DNA from: Senecio squalidus
Taxonomy: Eukaryota; Streptophyta; Magnoliopsida; Asterales; Asteraceae
Reading direction: 5' to 3'
NCBI GenBank assembly: GCA_910822075.1
Contig: CAJVGC010000060.1
Span: 24,041,927 to 24,105,926, forward strand
DNA: 64,000 nucleotides
The position numbers and the translations under genes are program-made. The notes beneath the pieces were generated by a model. It had not been told where the DNA came from and did no database searches. It worked only from the letters and a program-made list of their open reading frames with translations. This document shows positions 54,479 to 64,000 of the stretch, piece by piece. Every line of letters begins with the position of its first letter. The stretch's first letter is position 1.

Positions 54479-55228
54479 CTCGTCCCATCAGGTAGAAGTA
54501 TCTTTGAACAAATGCGGATAATTTTGACGTATTTGGTCTTCACGTTCCCATGTGAATTCATGACCACGTCGGGAGTCAACGAACCTTGACAATAGGAACA
54601 CGACTTTGTCTGAGTTGTTTGACCTCGCGGTCCACAAATTCAAGCGATTCCTCGATGAAGTTGAGCTTGTTGTCGATCTTGACCTCGTCGAGTGGGATGA
54701 CGATGGTTTTATCAGATAAGCACTTTTTCAAGTGCGAGACATGGAACACGTTGTGAACATTAGAAAGAACTTGCGGGAGTTGGAGTCGATATGCTACTGG
54801 GCCAATACGCTCGATAACCTCGAATGGTCTGGTATACCTTGGGCTTAGCTTGCCGCGTTTCCCGAAGCGAACTACCCCTTTCCATGACGATACTTTAAGA
54901 AGCACCCGATCGCCAACTTGGAACTCGAGGGGCTTCCTTCGGTTATCGGCGTAGCTCTTTTGCCGGGTACGGGACGTCTTCAGTCGCTCTCTGATAGTGG
55001 TGATCTTGTCGATGGTTTCCTGGACGATGTCGAGCCTTGTGAGCTGTCGATCGCCGGCTTCTAGCCAACAAAGCGGCGACCGGCACTTACGTCCATATAA
55101 GGCCTCGAATGGAGCGCACTTGATGCTAGCGTGAACTGTTATTGTAGGAAAACTCGACCAAGGGAAGGTGAGTATCCCAACTACCTCCGAAAGTCAACTA
55201 CGCATGCTCTTAGCATGTCCTCAAGTGT
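54479..55228 (-). pseudogene. Gypsy integrase C-terminus and chromodomain (third element)
   Basis: Frame 54905-54576 has KVSSWKGVVRFGKRGKL, FEVIERIGPVAYRLQLP and a VDREVKQLRQ end. The last part of the chromodomain (WERED...RQNYP-like) lies in a shifted frame below 54576, and the end of the catalytic core lies above 54905 in another frame. Confidence 0.85.
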
Positions 55229-55888
55229 TTAGATCGTCCTTTCGCTTTGACCGTCGGTTTGAGGGTGGTAAGCTGTGCTAAGGTCTAGTCGCATCCCGAG
55301 CGACTTCTGAAGCGCGTTCCAAAAGCGGGACGTGAATCGACTATCCCTGTCAGAGATGATGGAGAGAGGTGTTCCGTGGCGAGAAATGATCTCGTTGATA
55401 TAGATTTGCGCGAATTTCTCCATCGAGTGAGGTTCTCGTACCGGTAGGAAATGAGCGGACTTCGTCAATCGGTCCACAATTACCCAAATTGTGTCGTTAC
55501 CCTTTGTCGTCCGGGGCAGCTTGGTAATGAAATCCATGGAAATTTGTTCCCCCTTCCACATAGGAATCTCTGGTTGTTGCAGCAGACCTGAGGGTTTCTG
55601 ATATTCCTCCTTGACCTTCGAGCAAGTAAGGCACTTGGCCACGTACAAGGCAATATCCTTCTTCATGCCCGGCCACCAATAATATTCCCGGAGGTCCTTG
55701 TACAACTTATCGGATCCAGGGTGGATGGAGTATCGGGAACGGTGGCCCTCATCCAAGATTAGCTTGCGAAGATCTTCAGATTTCGGTATCCAGGCTCGGC
55801 CCTTGAAATAATGGATTTCGTCGGATTTGAGTTCAAACTCCTTCTCATGATTGTGCAATATTTCTCCCTTTAAGTTATCGGGTTTCAA
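55229..55888 (-). pseudogene. Gypsy integrase zinc finger and catalytic core (third element)
   Basis: 219 codons open: HRSRYSIHPGSDKLYKDL with CLTCSKVK (H2C2 finger), then MDFITKLPR, VDRLTKSAHFLP, ISDRDSRFTSRFW and AYHPQTDGQSERT. All three acidic residues of the core are present. Here the residue aligned with the nested element's nonsense codon is Gln (EEYQKPSG). Confidence 0.88.
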
Positions 55889-57240
55889 CGCTTCTCGCTG
55901 AGCCTCGGCGATTTGCGTTCAAAGATTTGTTTGAATCTGAATACCTAATACTCTAACCCTAGATGGTCTTACCCTTTCCTTCCGACTCAGGGCGTCTGCT
56001 ACTACGTTTGCCTTACCCGGGTGGTACTTGATCTCGCAATCGTAGTCACTCAACAGTTCGATCCATCTCCTTTGCCTCATGTTGAGCATCTTCTGATCTA
56101 GAATATGTTGAAGGCTCTTATGATCCGTGAAAACCGTGCACTTAGTACCATACAAATAGTGTCTCCAGATCTTTAATGCATATACCACGGCTCCCAACTC
56201 TAGGTCATGAGTGGTGTAGTTCTGTTCGTGCACTTTGAGATGCCTTGAAGGGTAGGCGATGACTTTATCCTTCTGCATAAGGACACACCCAAGTCCTTAA
56301 TGGGATGCATCGCAGAATACTACGAAGTTATCCGTACCCTCTGGTAAGGACAAAAGCGGTGCGTGGCAGAGCTGGTGTTTAAGTTTCTGGAAGGATTCCT
56401 CTTGGTTTGTAACCCAAACAAAATCCTTATCCTTCTGAGTGAGCTCGGTGAGTGGCTTAGCGATCTTCGAGAAATTCTCGATGAACCTTCGATAGTAGCC
56501 GGCTAACCCTAGGAATTGAAGAATTTCCGTAGGAGTCGTCGGGGCTTGCCATTTCTCGATCGCTTCGATTTTTTCCGGATCTACATGGATCTCTTCTTGG
56601 TTGACCACATGGCCAAGGAAATGTACTTCCTGAAGCGAAAATTCACACTTAGAGAATTTGGCGTACAGTTTCTGATCTCAGAGGAGTTCTAAGATGAGTT
56701 TCAGGTGTTTCGCGTGATCCTCTTTGTTTCTCGAGTAGATAAGAATGTCATCAATGAATACGATCACGAATTTGTCCAAATAAGGTCTACACACCCTGTT
56801 CATCAAGTCCATGAACACCGCTGGTGTGTTGGTTAAACCAAATGGCATGACAAGGAATTCGTAATGACCGTAACGAGTACGAAAAGCGGTTTTAGGAATG
56901 TCGTTCTCACTGACACGAACCTGGTGATAACCCGAATGGAGGTCGATTTTCGAGAAATAAGTTGCACCCTGCAACTGGTCGAAAAGGTCATCGATCCTCG
57001 GGAGTGGGTATCGGTTCTTGACGGTCAGCTTGTTCAGTTCGCGGTAGTATATGCACATACGAAAGGATCCGTCTTTCTTTTTAACGAAGAGTATTGGGGC
57101 TCCCCAGGGGGACGAGGTCGGACGAATAAGACCGTGATCCAAGAGTTCCTGCAGCTGTTTCGATAGCTCTTCCATTTCCGGTGGGGCTAGACGATACGGT
57201 GTCTTAGCGACCTGTGCTGCACCAGGAACTAGGTCTATTC
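55889..57240 (-). pseudogene. Gypsy reverse transcriptase and RNase H (third element)
   Basis: RT in 57175-56678, with SKIDLHSGYHQV (catalytic Asp kept, next Arg changed to His), MPFGLTNTPAVFMDL and FIDDILIYSRNKEDH. RNase H is in two frames (56608-56297 and 56278-55919), with VVFCDASH, HDLELGAVVYAL and FTDHKSL. Stops lie near 56297 and 55919, and a shift lies near 56670. Confidence 0.88.
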
Positions 57241-57253
57241 AAAATTCCACTTG

Positions 57254-57846
57254 TCAATGAGGAGGTAGCCCGGGTAAATCTTCGAGAAAAACTTCAGGGT
57301 GATCCTTGACTACTGGGATATCTTGTATACGGATCTCATTGGGTTTACGTTCGACAACGTGAGCGAGAAATGCGTCACAGTCCTTCTCGAGGTACTTGCG
57401 CATTTTCATGGACGACACGATACGGAGTTGTTGTCCGGGTTTGTCTCCTTGAACAACTAGAGTTTCGGTGTCAGAGAGAGGGATGCGGATAAGTTTTTTG
57501 AAACAGACGATCTCGGCTCGGAAACGAGAGAGCCACTCCATTCCGACGATCACATCAAAGCTTTTCAGCTCGATTGGAATTAAGTCAATAGGGAAGGTTT
57601 TATCAGACAGGCATACGGAACATCCTAGGATTATATCCTTAGCTTCGAACTCCTGACCGTTAGCGTACTCTATGGTGAAGCTATTCTTAAGAACTTTAGA
57701 TCCTAAGTTAATGAGGGGTGTAAATTCTAAGGATACAAAGCTTCTTTCAGCCCCTGAATCGAACAAAACTGATGCATAGTGATTATTAACAAGAAACGTA
57801 CCGTTCACCGCGTTCGGATCCTGTCGAGCTTCCTCAGCTGTGAGTG
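57254..57846 (-). pseudogene. Gypsy aspartic protease and linker (third element)
   Basis: In frame with a gag end upstream (57949-57254): LFDSGAERSFVS active site, DKTFPIDLIPIELKSFDVIVG, then the MRKYLEKDCDAFLAHVVERK linker. It ends at a stop near 57254, short of RT. Confidence 0.88.
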
Positions 57847-58983
57847 TTAATGCACGTCCTCGACCTCCCCCGCCTTGGTTCGGTTGGGCGTTTCGGAGTC
57901 TCGGACAAGCGTTCCGGAAGTGCTGGTCACTTCCGCACTCGAAGCACACCGACTTCTGACCTGGACTACCATCCTATCCGGGCAGTAATTAGCGAAATGC
58001 CCTACCTTCTGGCATTTTAAACACACGAGGCAGTTTCCGAGGTGGGGGAAGTTGCACTTATTGCACTTGGGGATCGTCCCCGTGTAGGTTCGGGCTCCAG
58101 TTGGTGGCGGTGGCGGTGGTGGTGCTACTGCTGCTACAGCGAAATTTCGGGTGGTCTTCTTCTTCTTGTTCCTCTCACTTCGCCTTGGGGTCTGGTCGGA
58201 TTTCCTTTTCTCACTCGACTCCTTCTTGGAGGATGTAGGAGGGGTGAGTAGGTTGCTTGTGAGGCGGTGAGCTAGGATGATGACACTCTGAAGGGTCTGA
58301 GGTTCCGCTGCGATGTCAATTCCTCTGATCTCAGGAACAAGACCGGAGACATAGCGGTCGATCTTGTTCTCTTCAGGAGTCACTAACCTCGGGACCAGTC
58401 GAGCCAACTCGTGGAATCGGGTAGTATACCCTTCGATGTCGTTTCCGACCATCGTGTGAGCCCACAGCTCGGCCTAGAGCTTCTTGATTTCCCCTTTGGG
58501 GCAGTACTCCTCTATCAAGAGGTTCTTAAACTGTTCCCAGGTGAGAGCATAGGCGGTCTCGCGTCCTCTATTGCGGACCACGTTGTTCCACCAAGTAGGT
58601 GCCTTACCGTGTAGCACGCAGGAGGCGTACTGCACTTTATCAGCTTCTACACATCTGCTGATGTGCAACACCGACTCGATGCTCTCGAACCAGGACACTT
58701 GTCCTAAGGCACCAGTTGTGCCATGGAACTCCTTGGGCTTGCAGGCCATGAAGCTCTTGTAGGTGCAAGCAGGGGGATTCGGGTGTTGTTGGTTTTGGTT
58801 GTTGTTCTGTTGATTCTGGTTATTGTTTAGTTGCTGTTGCTGCTGTTGTTGCTGCTATTGGTGATGGTTGTTGACATTCGCATTGATCCCAGCCGTGATC
58901 TGAGCGATCATGTTGGGCATCGTTGCATATAACTGAGCAGCGACTTGTTCAGCGATGATACTGGCGTTTGAACGAGGTGCCAT
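57847..58983 (-). pseudogene. gag: Gypsy gag (third element)
   Basis: Starts at the Met at 58983 (MAPRSNA), preceded by GTTGTAGAATC as in the nested element. A Gln/Asn-rich run has an in-frame stop near 58855. The capsid part is open in 58749-58474 and 58452-57847, separated by a stop near 58473. Lys/Arg-rich and proline patches and a CLKCQKVGHFANYC knuckle follow, then a shift before the CFECGSDQHFRNAC knuckle. Confidence 0.85.
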
Positions 58984-59311
58984 GATTCTACAACATACAA
59001 CAGATTTAGTTTAGAACGCAAGATTAGAGTATGATAAGAATATAATCCAACGAACAAGTTAGCAACCAACTAAGAGTAATATAACAGAACAGATAGTACA
59101 CGCACGACAAGATTCAGGAGATTCACACGACAATAACAATAATAGATAATAAAAGATAGGAACTTCATTCATTAATAATAATAAAGTCGAGTACAAGGTT
59201 CAAATGGAAATGAAGTACAATACAATACAGAGGAAATAAATAGAAATGGCTCGGAGCTGTGTACATTGAAAATTACAACTCGGCCTACAATACATAAATA
59301 AAGTAAGTGAA

Positions 59312-60052
59312 CTAACGGCGTCTCTCTAGGAACATCTTGGCGACGATGACCGCTAACAGGGTCCCCATGACCAAGCAAACTCCCACCAAACGTTGCACCG
59401 TCCGGGCTGTGGCCTGAACCGCAGCGAGATGACGTAGCGCCTGCTCCGACAACCGATGCGCGGCATCGGAGACCTCACAGAGGAGAAGCCCTTGCTGTTG
59501 GGCCTCCTCGGAAAGTCCACTTACCTCGCGATGGAGGTGCAAGAAAGCGGCATGAGGGGGAGGCTGTAGGGTAGGCGGCATCAGCTGCCTAGTTGCGTCA
59601 GCGTCTCGGGCCCGCTGCATCTCCTCACGTTGGAGCTGTCGCTCCCACGTGTAGTGGTCCATCATGTAAGTGCGTGGTGCCTAGGGAGGTGGGTGCTCGA
59701 ATGGAAGATGGGGTGGTGCAGGTCTGGACGGACCAGCCTGCTGTGCAGCCATCCGATCAGGCAGTCGACCTGGAACGACGACCTGCTTCCGCGCTGTCAT
59801 AACGACGTGGGGTCCACGCCGCTGGGGCAGTGCTGCGACGGGCGCCAGTGGAGGTGGTGGTAGTACCGACCTCGGGCTGGACCCGATACTGCTCGACACA
59901 GCTATAGAGGTGTCCTTCGTGGGGTCGGTAGTCTGGTGGCGGAGGCTCTCCGAGGCGGTATGGCCCTCAGAAGCCTCATGAGATGACGCGACTCTCTGTT
60001 GCGAACGGGTATGGGATCGCGAGGGTGATCGTGAACGAGACGACTGAGACAT
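59312..60052 (-). pseudogene. Extra ORF before gag, one nonsense codon (third element)
   Basis: MSQSSRSRSPSRSHTRSQQ start at 60052 after the conserved CGCAGATCCGTC. EASEGHTASESLRHQTTDPTKDTS block, proline-rich middle, stop near 59681, then the same frame runs on through YTWERQLQREEMQRARDA and AAFLHLHREVSGLSEEAQQQG to a hydrophobic segment (CLVMGTLLAVIVAKMF) and the tail LERRR. The second half aligns closely with the nested element's intact copy. Confidence 0.75.
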
Positions 60053-60197
60053 GACGGATCTGCGACACAAGGAGTTTCGTAAGTACGGGAAACAAAGTAG
60101 TATGAAAGGAAAAATGTGTAAGGAAATGCATGTAAGGGTCAATCACGTGAGATTGGGAATAATAAGACCGGGAATTTTCGACTCGAAAACCGTTTAA

Positions 60198-60699
60198 CAT
60201 TTGTGATGGGTCAACCGAACCGAATATTTTTGGTTTTCTGGTTCGGTTACGTTCATGATTTTTGTGATGGACTGTTAATTAGCAACACCATTACTTTGTT
60301 GTAAAATAATCCTAAGTGGGAAAATTAGAAAATATTGCAAATGGAATGATAAAAAAAAAAGTTTTAAGACAAATGATTATGTGGGCATTACTATATAAAA
60401 TGAAGTTATCAACCATAAAATAGAATGATGGTTAGTTTTACAACTGAAAATAGGAAATAATTAATTTGTTTATTATGATAATGTATGTATTAATTTGAGA
60501 AAATGATTGTTGGTTAACCTAAAAACAAACCTAAATCTTTGGTATATGTTTAGATTCAAGAATACGAGGAAGTAGTATATCTACTTAACCATCCATGAAC
60601 AGATATGCCAGAGTCAAGAGAGTTGAGTAAAATAATGAATTAAACGATAATATAAGTGAAAAAATGAAATTAAATATGAAATAAAAACTTACTTCTTGG
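60198..60699. other. AT-rich stretch beyond the truncated Gypsy element
   Basis: Begins with two TTTGTGATGG direct repeats about 62 bp apart around a GGTTCGGTT-type inverted pair (60200-60270). No gene seen. Confidence 0.4.
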
Positions 60700-61970
60700 T
60701 TGTTCATTAGCGTTAACTTGTCACACGAGAACCGGCTAAACAGGCTTGGATGGTTAGTAACGAAAAACTTGATGAGATGTTTCAAGGATTTGGATGAACT
60801 CTTTTTGTAAAGTGGTTGGAGGTGACACCTACATTAGTAGGGATTTCATAACTGTTCAATTTACTTCTTAGGAACGCAAAAATTTTGGTCTTAGTGCTCT
60901 AGATGGAAGTTTACTTTCTCAAAAGATTATGAAAGTTTGTTGGTCATATTTAAGCTCTTCTATAATTAAAAAATATCAATTTTTGAAAGTAGAAATAATA
61001 AGACACTTGATACGTTCATAACTTATTTTTTAACATGGTTGATGTAAAGATCCGTGTCCAAGCTTCTAGAGAAAGTTGAAAGGAAACGAGATATAACTTT
61101 ACAAAGTTAGATGATTATGATTATTTCACTCAAGATATCAAATTGAACGATCTTTGGTTTATGTAGAGATAATAAATTCGGTGAATCGTGTTGTTATGTT
61201 TTTGTAAATATTGTGTATTCTATTCATGGTACGTAATCTATTTGTTAATATATTTGTTTTATTAAATTTATGTAACTATAATAATTTTTGATTATTTTTA
61301 TGTTCATTGTAGATTTAAAAAGCAAGAGAAGCATTATCATTATATGACAACTCCTAATTGAGAGGTAAACCTATGAGGCTCACATGGTCCATCCTACGAC
61401 CGCACGAAATAGAACTCGAATTAAAAGGTGAACCGGCTGAACAAGCTTGGGTGGTGGTTACTAACGTAAAATATGATGAGATTTTTCGAAGATTTGGGTT
61501 AAATATTTCTTGTAAAGTTCTTGGAGGTGACAATTACATTAGTAGAGGTTGCTGGTCCTCAATTCACTCCCGAGAACGCGAAATTTTCGTTTTTTGTGCT
61601 CTAGATGGAAGTTTACTTCCTCAAAAGATTATGTAAGTTTCCTGATCATTATTTAAGCTCTTATATATTTATATATAGCAATTTGTGAAAGTAAGAGTAA
61701 TAACACACTTGATATATTCATAACTTCTCTAACATGGTAATTGTCCAGATCTGTTCCCAAGCTTCTCGAGATAGTTGAAAGGAAAGGAAGATGACTTTAC
61801 AAATGTGAATGATTTGGACTATTTCAGTCATGATACACTTAGAGATATGTTATCTAAATATGGTAAAATGTCAAGTTTTGAGATCATGAACCTCGACGAT
61901 GGATAATCAAGAGACGTTGGCTTTATCAATTTTGAGTCACGTCCATTGAAGCTCTAAACAGTACAATAAT
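60700..61970 (+). pseudogene. Broken RRM / poly(A)-binding-protein-like gene fragments B
   Basis: Two partial copies in a row. The first (60700-61125) has a second-RRM-like piece with many stops, then the start of a third. The second (61136-61960) has the end of a first RRM, an intron starting GTACGT at 61229, an open exon (about 61322-61632) reading RGKPMRLTWSILRP, DEIFRRFGLNISCKV and ALDGSLLPQKIM, a GTAAGT donor at 61633, and a third-RRM-like exon (61747-61960) with DDFTNVNDL and KYGKMSSFEIMN. The order matches plant poly(A)-binding proteins, but in-frame stops make it non-functional. Confidence 0.5.
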
Positions 61971-62379
61971 TATCATGATATTAGTTTATATTATTTTATT
62001 TTTAAATTTTCCATATTATAAAGAAAAGAATACATTTTCGTCTCTAAATTTACAACTTTCGTCGAGACACAAAAACTTACTCTTAAATCGCGTTATTTCG
62101 GTTCCATCCATTTCCCCAATCATGCGGACGGTATGTAATAAACATTCTGTTTTTCGCTTTATGTTGATTTTAATTTAAAGCAACAACTTTATATGGATTA
62201 GAAAATTGAGATTTTGAAACATAGTTTACTTTAATGATACTAAAAATAGGTCTTTGTTAACCATTTAAAAAAAAAAAAAAAGGTTAGGAAAAAGTCATAA
62301 CATGTTTTTGATTTGATTGATTGTTTGTTTAAGTTGTGAGATGACAATATCTAAATCATCACATCTTGTCACTGATATC

Positions 62380-63300
62380 ACCAAAAATGAATGATGAAAA
62401 ATGAAGATGAAGATGATATTAAAGGTTCTGGAATTGAATCCTACAGATTTTTGGCCACTATCTATAACACTTCACTCCATGTTAGCGGATTTCTCCCCAA
62501 TACCAAAGAGAAAGACTTTGTTTAATGTTCTTCACTAAGGCTCCATTAAGATCGGTTTCTATATATAGATGTCATAAATCCGGTGAATCACGTTGCTATG
62601 GTTTCGTTAATTTTATTCATTCTATTCACGGTAAGTAATTTATTTGTTAATATTTTTGTTTTACTAAATTTATGTATCTACAATAATTTTTGATTATTTT
62701 TATTTTGATTGTAAATTTTTACAGCAAAGGAAGCATTATCACCATATAACAATTTCCAATTGAGAGGTAAACCGATGAGGCTCACATTCTCTATCCTACA
62801 CCTCCGTGAAATAGAACCATGAATTACAAGGGCAACCAGCTAAATAGGCTTGGGTGGTTAGTAACGAAAACCTTGATGAAATTTTTCTGAGATTTGGCTG
62901 GAATCTTTCTTGTAGAGTTGTTGGAGGTGACAACTACATTAATAAGGGTTTCGCAAGTCTTCACTTCACAGACTGGAACGGAAAATATTTGTTCTTACTA
63001 CTCTAGATGGACGTTACTTCCTCAAAAGATTATATAAGTTTCTTGATCATTATTTAATCTCATATATATTTATATAAAAGAGCTTAGCAATTTGTGAAAG
63101 TAGGAATAATAAGACACTTGATATGTTCATAACTATTTTAACATGGTTGTTGTCTAGATTCATGCCTTAGCTTCTCGAGATAGTTGAAAGAAACGAAAGA
63201 TAACTTTACAAATGTTGATGAATTGGACTCTTTCATTCAGGATACACAGAGATAAGTTTTATAAATGTCTCTTATGAATTATCAAGAGACGATTGTTTTG
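62380..63300 (+). pseudogene. Broken RRM / poly(A)-binding-protein-like gene fragment C
   Basis: First-RRM-like exon to 62630 (TSLHVSGFLPNTKEKD, NPVNHVAMVSL). A clean intron GTAAGT...TTTTTACAG (62631-62724). A second exon (62725-63030) with FQLRGKPMRLTFSI and WNISCRVVGGDNYI. A mutated donor (ATAAGT) and a weak third-RRM piece at 63155-63290. Stops and shifts occur throughout. Retained introns argue for DNA-level duplication, not retrocopying. Confidence 0.5.
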
Positions 63301-63820
63301 TTAACCTTGAGTTATTTACAGTTTCCAAAAAATGCATCTATATATATTTTTTCAAATGCATCTGCTTTTTTTAAATGAAACTGTTTATTTCAAAAATGTA
63401 ACTAGTTTTTCGAAAAAAATGCATCTAGTTGAAAAAATCGACTTTTTTTTTATTTGACTAACAAAGTTTCTATAAGTTATTTTAGAGGGATTTTCCGAAT
63501 ATTTATTGGAAAATAAGGTTTTTTTTATTTTTTTCAAATATAATTAAGGTGTTCTTAACGTTCTTATAGTTTGAGGTGTTTGTACGGATCCATACCTGAT
63601 ATACAAAACATTTTCCTTTGATAATCTACAAACCAACATGTTTATTCAAGAAAAACATTGAAACATAAATAATCACAATTTTATTTTTACTTTCTTTACA
63701 AATTTTTCTTAAGTACTAATTATTAACCTTGATCTAATATAAATATCGCTTGAAAGTAGTTTAAAAAAAATAAGTAATGTTATAAATTTGATTTTGTTGA
63801 TTATGAAAAAATGTGGTTAT
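63301..63820. other. AT-rich stretch without visible gene
   Basis: Contains a few imperfect AAATGCATCT repeats (63330-63430). Nothing else recognised. Confidence 0.4.
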
Positions 63821-64000
63821 TGTGACAACCGTCTAATTTTCAGGTGAAACTTTGTACTTATATCCTTGTGAATCTGTTGTTGTTCTTAACCGTACTGTTA
63901 CTGTGAACGTGTCTGTGTGGGAATCAATATCGGAACCTTTAAATGGATCATAATACCAAGAAAACGCTTAATAAACTTGCCTAAGTTCATCTATAAACAA
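63821..64000 (+). repeat. Start of a fourth Gypsy LTR, cut by the window end
   Basis: TGTGACAACCGTCTAA then TTTCAGGTGAAAC, and further on TAATACCAAGAAAACGC and CCTAAGTTCAT, all in the same order as the start of the nested Gypsy LTR. Orientation is plus if this is the start of the LTR. The element body would lie to the right. Confidence 0.75.

Larger units (their letters stand above)
51756..60197 (-). mobile_element. Third Gypsy chromovirus (Tekay-like), 5' end missing
   Basis: It has its 3' LTR (51756-54439), polypurine tract, chromodomain, integrase, RNase H, RT, protease, gag and extra ORF in minus-strand order, then leader sequence that stops matching its relatives at about 60197, just inside where the primer-binding site and 5' LTR should be. 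Coding frames are more complete than in the outer element but broken by several stops and shifts. No target duplication can be checked because one end is lost. Confidence 0.9.

Overview
The window looks like a repeat-rich stretch of a eudicot nuclear chromosome. It has one recognisable intact host gene, with nine coding exons and consensus GT..AG introns, surrounded by LTR retrotransposons, TIR DNA transposons and (TA)n tracts. The retrotransposon proteins resemble lineages common in Asteraceae (SIRE-type Copia with a long extra ORF; Tekay/Del-type Gypsy chromoviruses). I infer a composite-family plant, but this was not tested by any search.

Layout. 1-2469: a degenerate minus-strand Copia element with a very short LTR, cut by the window start. 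2500-5923: three different TIR elements in a row, separated only by (TA)n tracts. 7101-10842, minus strand: an apparently intact osmotic-stress kinase gene (SnRK2, subclass I-like, 368 aa), with a probable intron in its 5' leader. 11393-12982: a Mutator-like (MULE) element with about 200-bp TIRs and a perfect 9-bp target duplication. 13330-14168 and 50009-50517: one AT-rich tandem repeat of about 278 bp, split by an insertion.

14169-50008 is a three-deep nest with a clean 5-bp target-site duplication at every level. The outermost element is a degenerate Gypsy on the minus strand (TSD ATACT, LTRs about 3.2 kb). Inside its leader sits a plus-strand Gypsy chromovirus (21425-46559, TSD GATAG, LTRs about 2.7 kb). 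Inside the 3' LTR of that element sits a minus-strand SIRE-type Copia (32951-45679, TSD GATAC). Its 620-bp LTRs look identical, its pol is intact, and it has a 1399-codon extra ORF after pol. A 100-N assembly gap at 27129-27228 lies in the middle Gypsy, and about 1 kb of sequence is duplicated on its two sides.

50518-63820: an array of broken RRM / poly(A)-binding-protein-like gene fragments that keep an intron. It is interrupted by a third, 5'-truncated minus-strand Gypsy chromovirus (51756-60197). A fourth Gypsy LTR starts at 63821 and runs off the window.

Most unusual observations: (i) all three Gypsy elements carry the same extra ORF between the primer-binding site and gag, ending in a hydrophobic, membrane-anchor-like segment in the two copies where the C-terminus can be read; (ii) their LTRs carry GC-rich palindromic repeats at the same two positions, with different sequence in different families and a different copy number between the two LTRs of one element; (iii) the LTR has a conserved GTAAGT donor-like site, and acceptor-like sites lie just before the extra ORF and gag, suggesting spliced mRNAs; (iv) the SIRE element is strewn with one short motif (sense GTTRCTACGG and relatives) in its LTRs, untranslated spacer and all coding regions; (v) three TIR elements share (TA)n boundaries.
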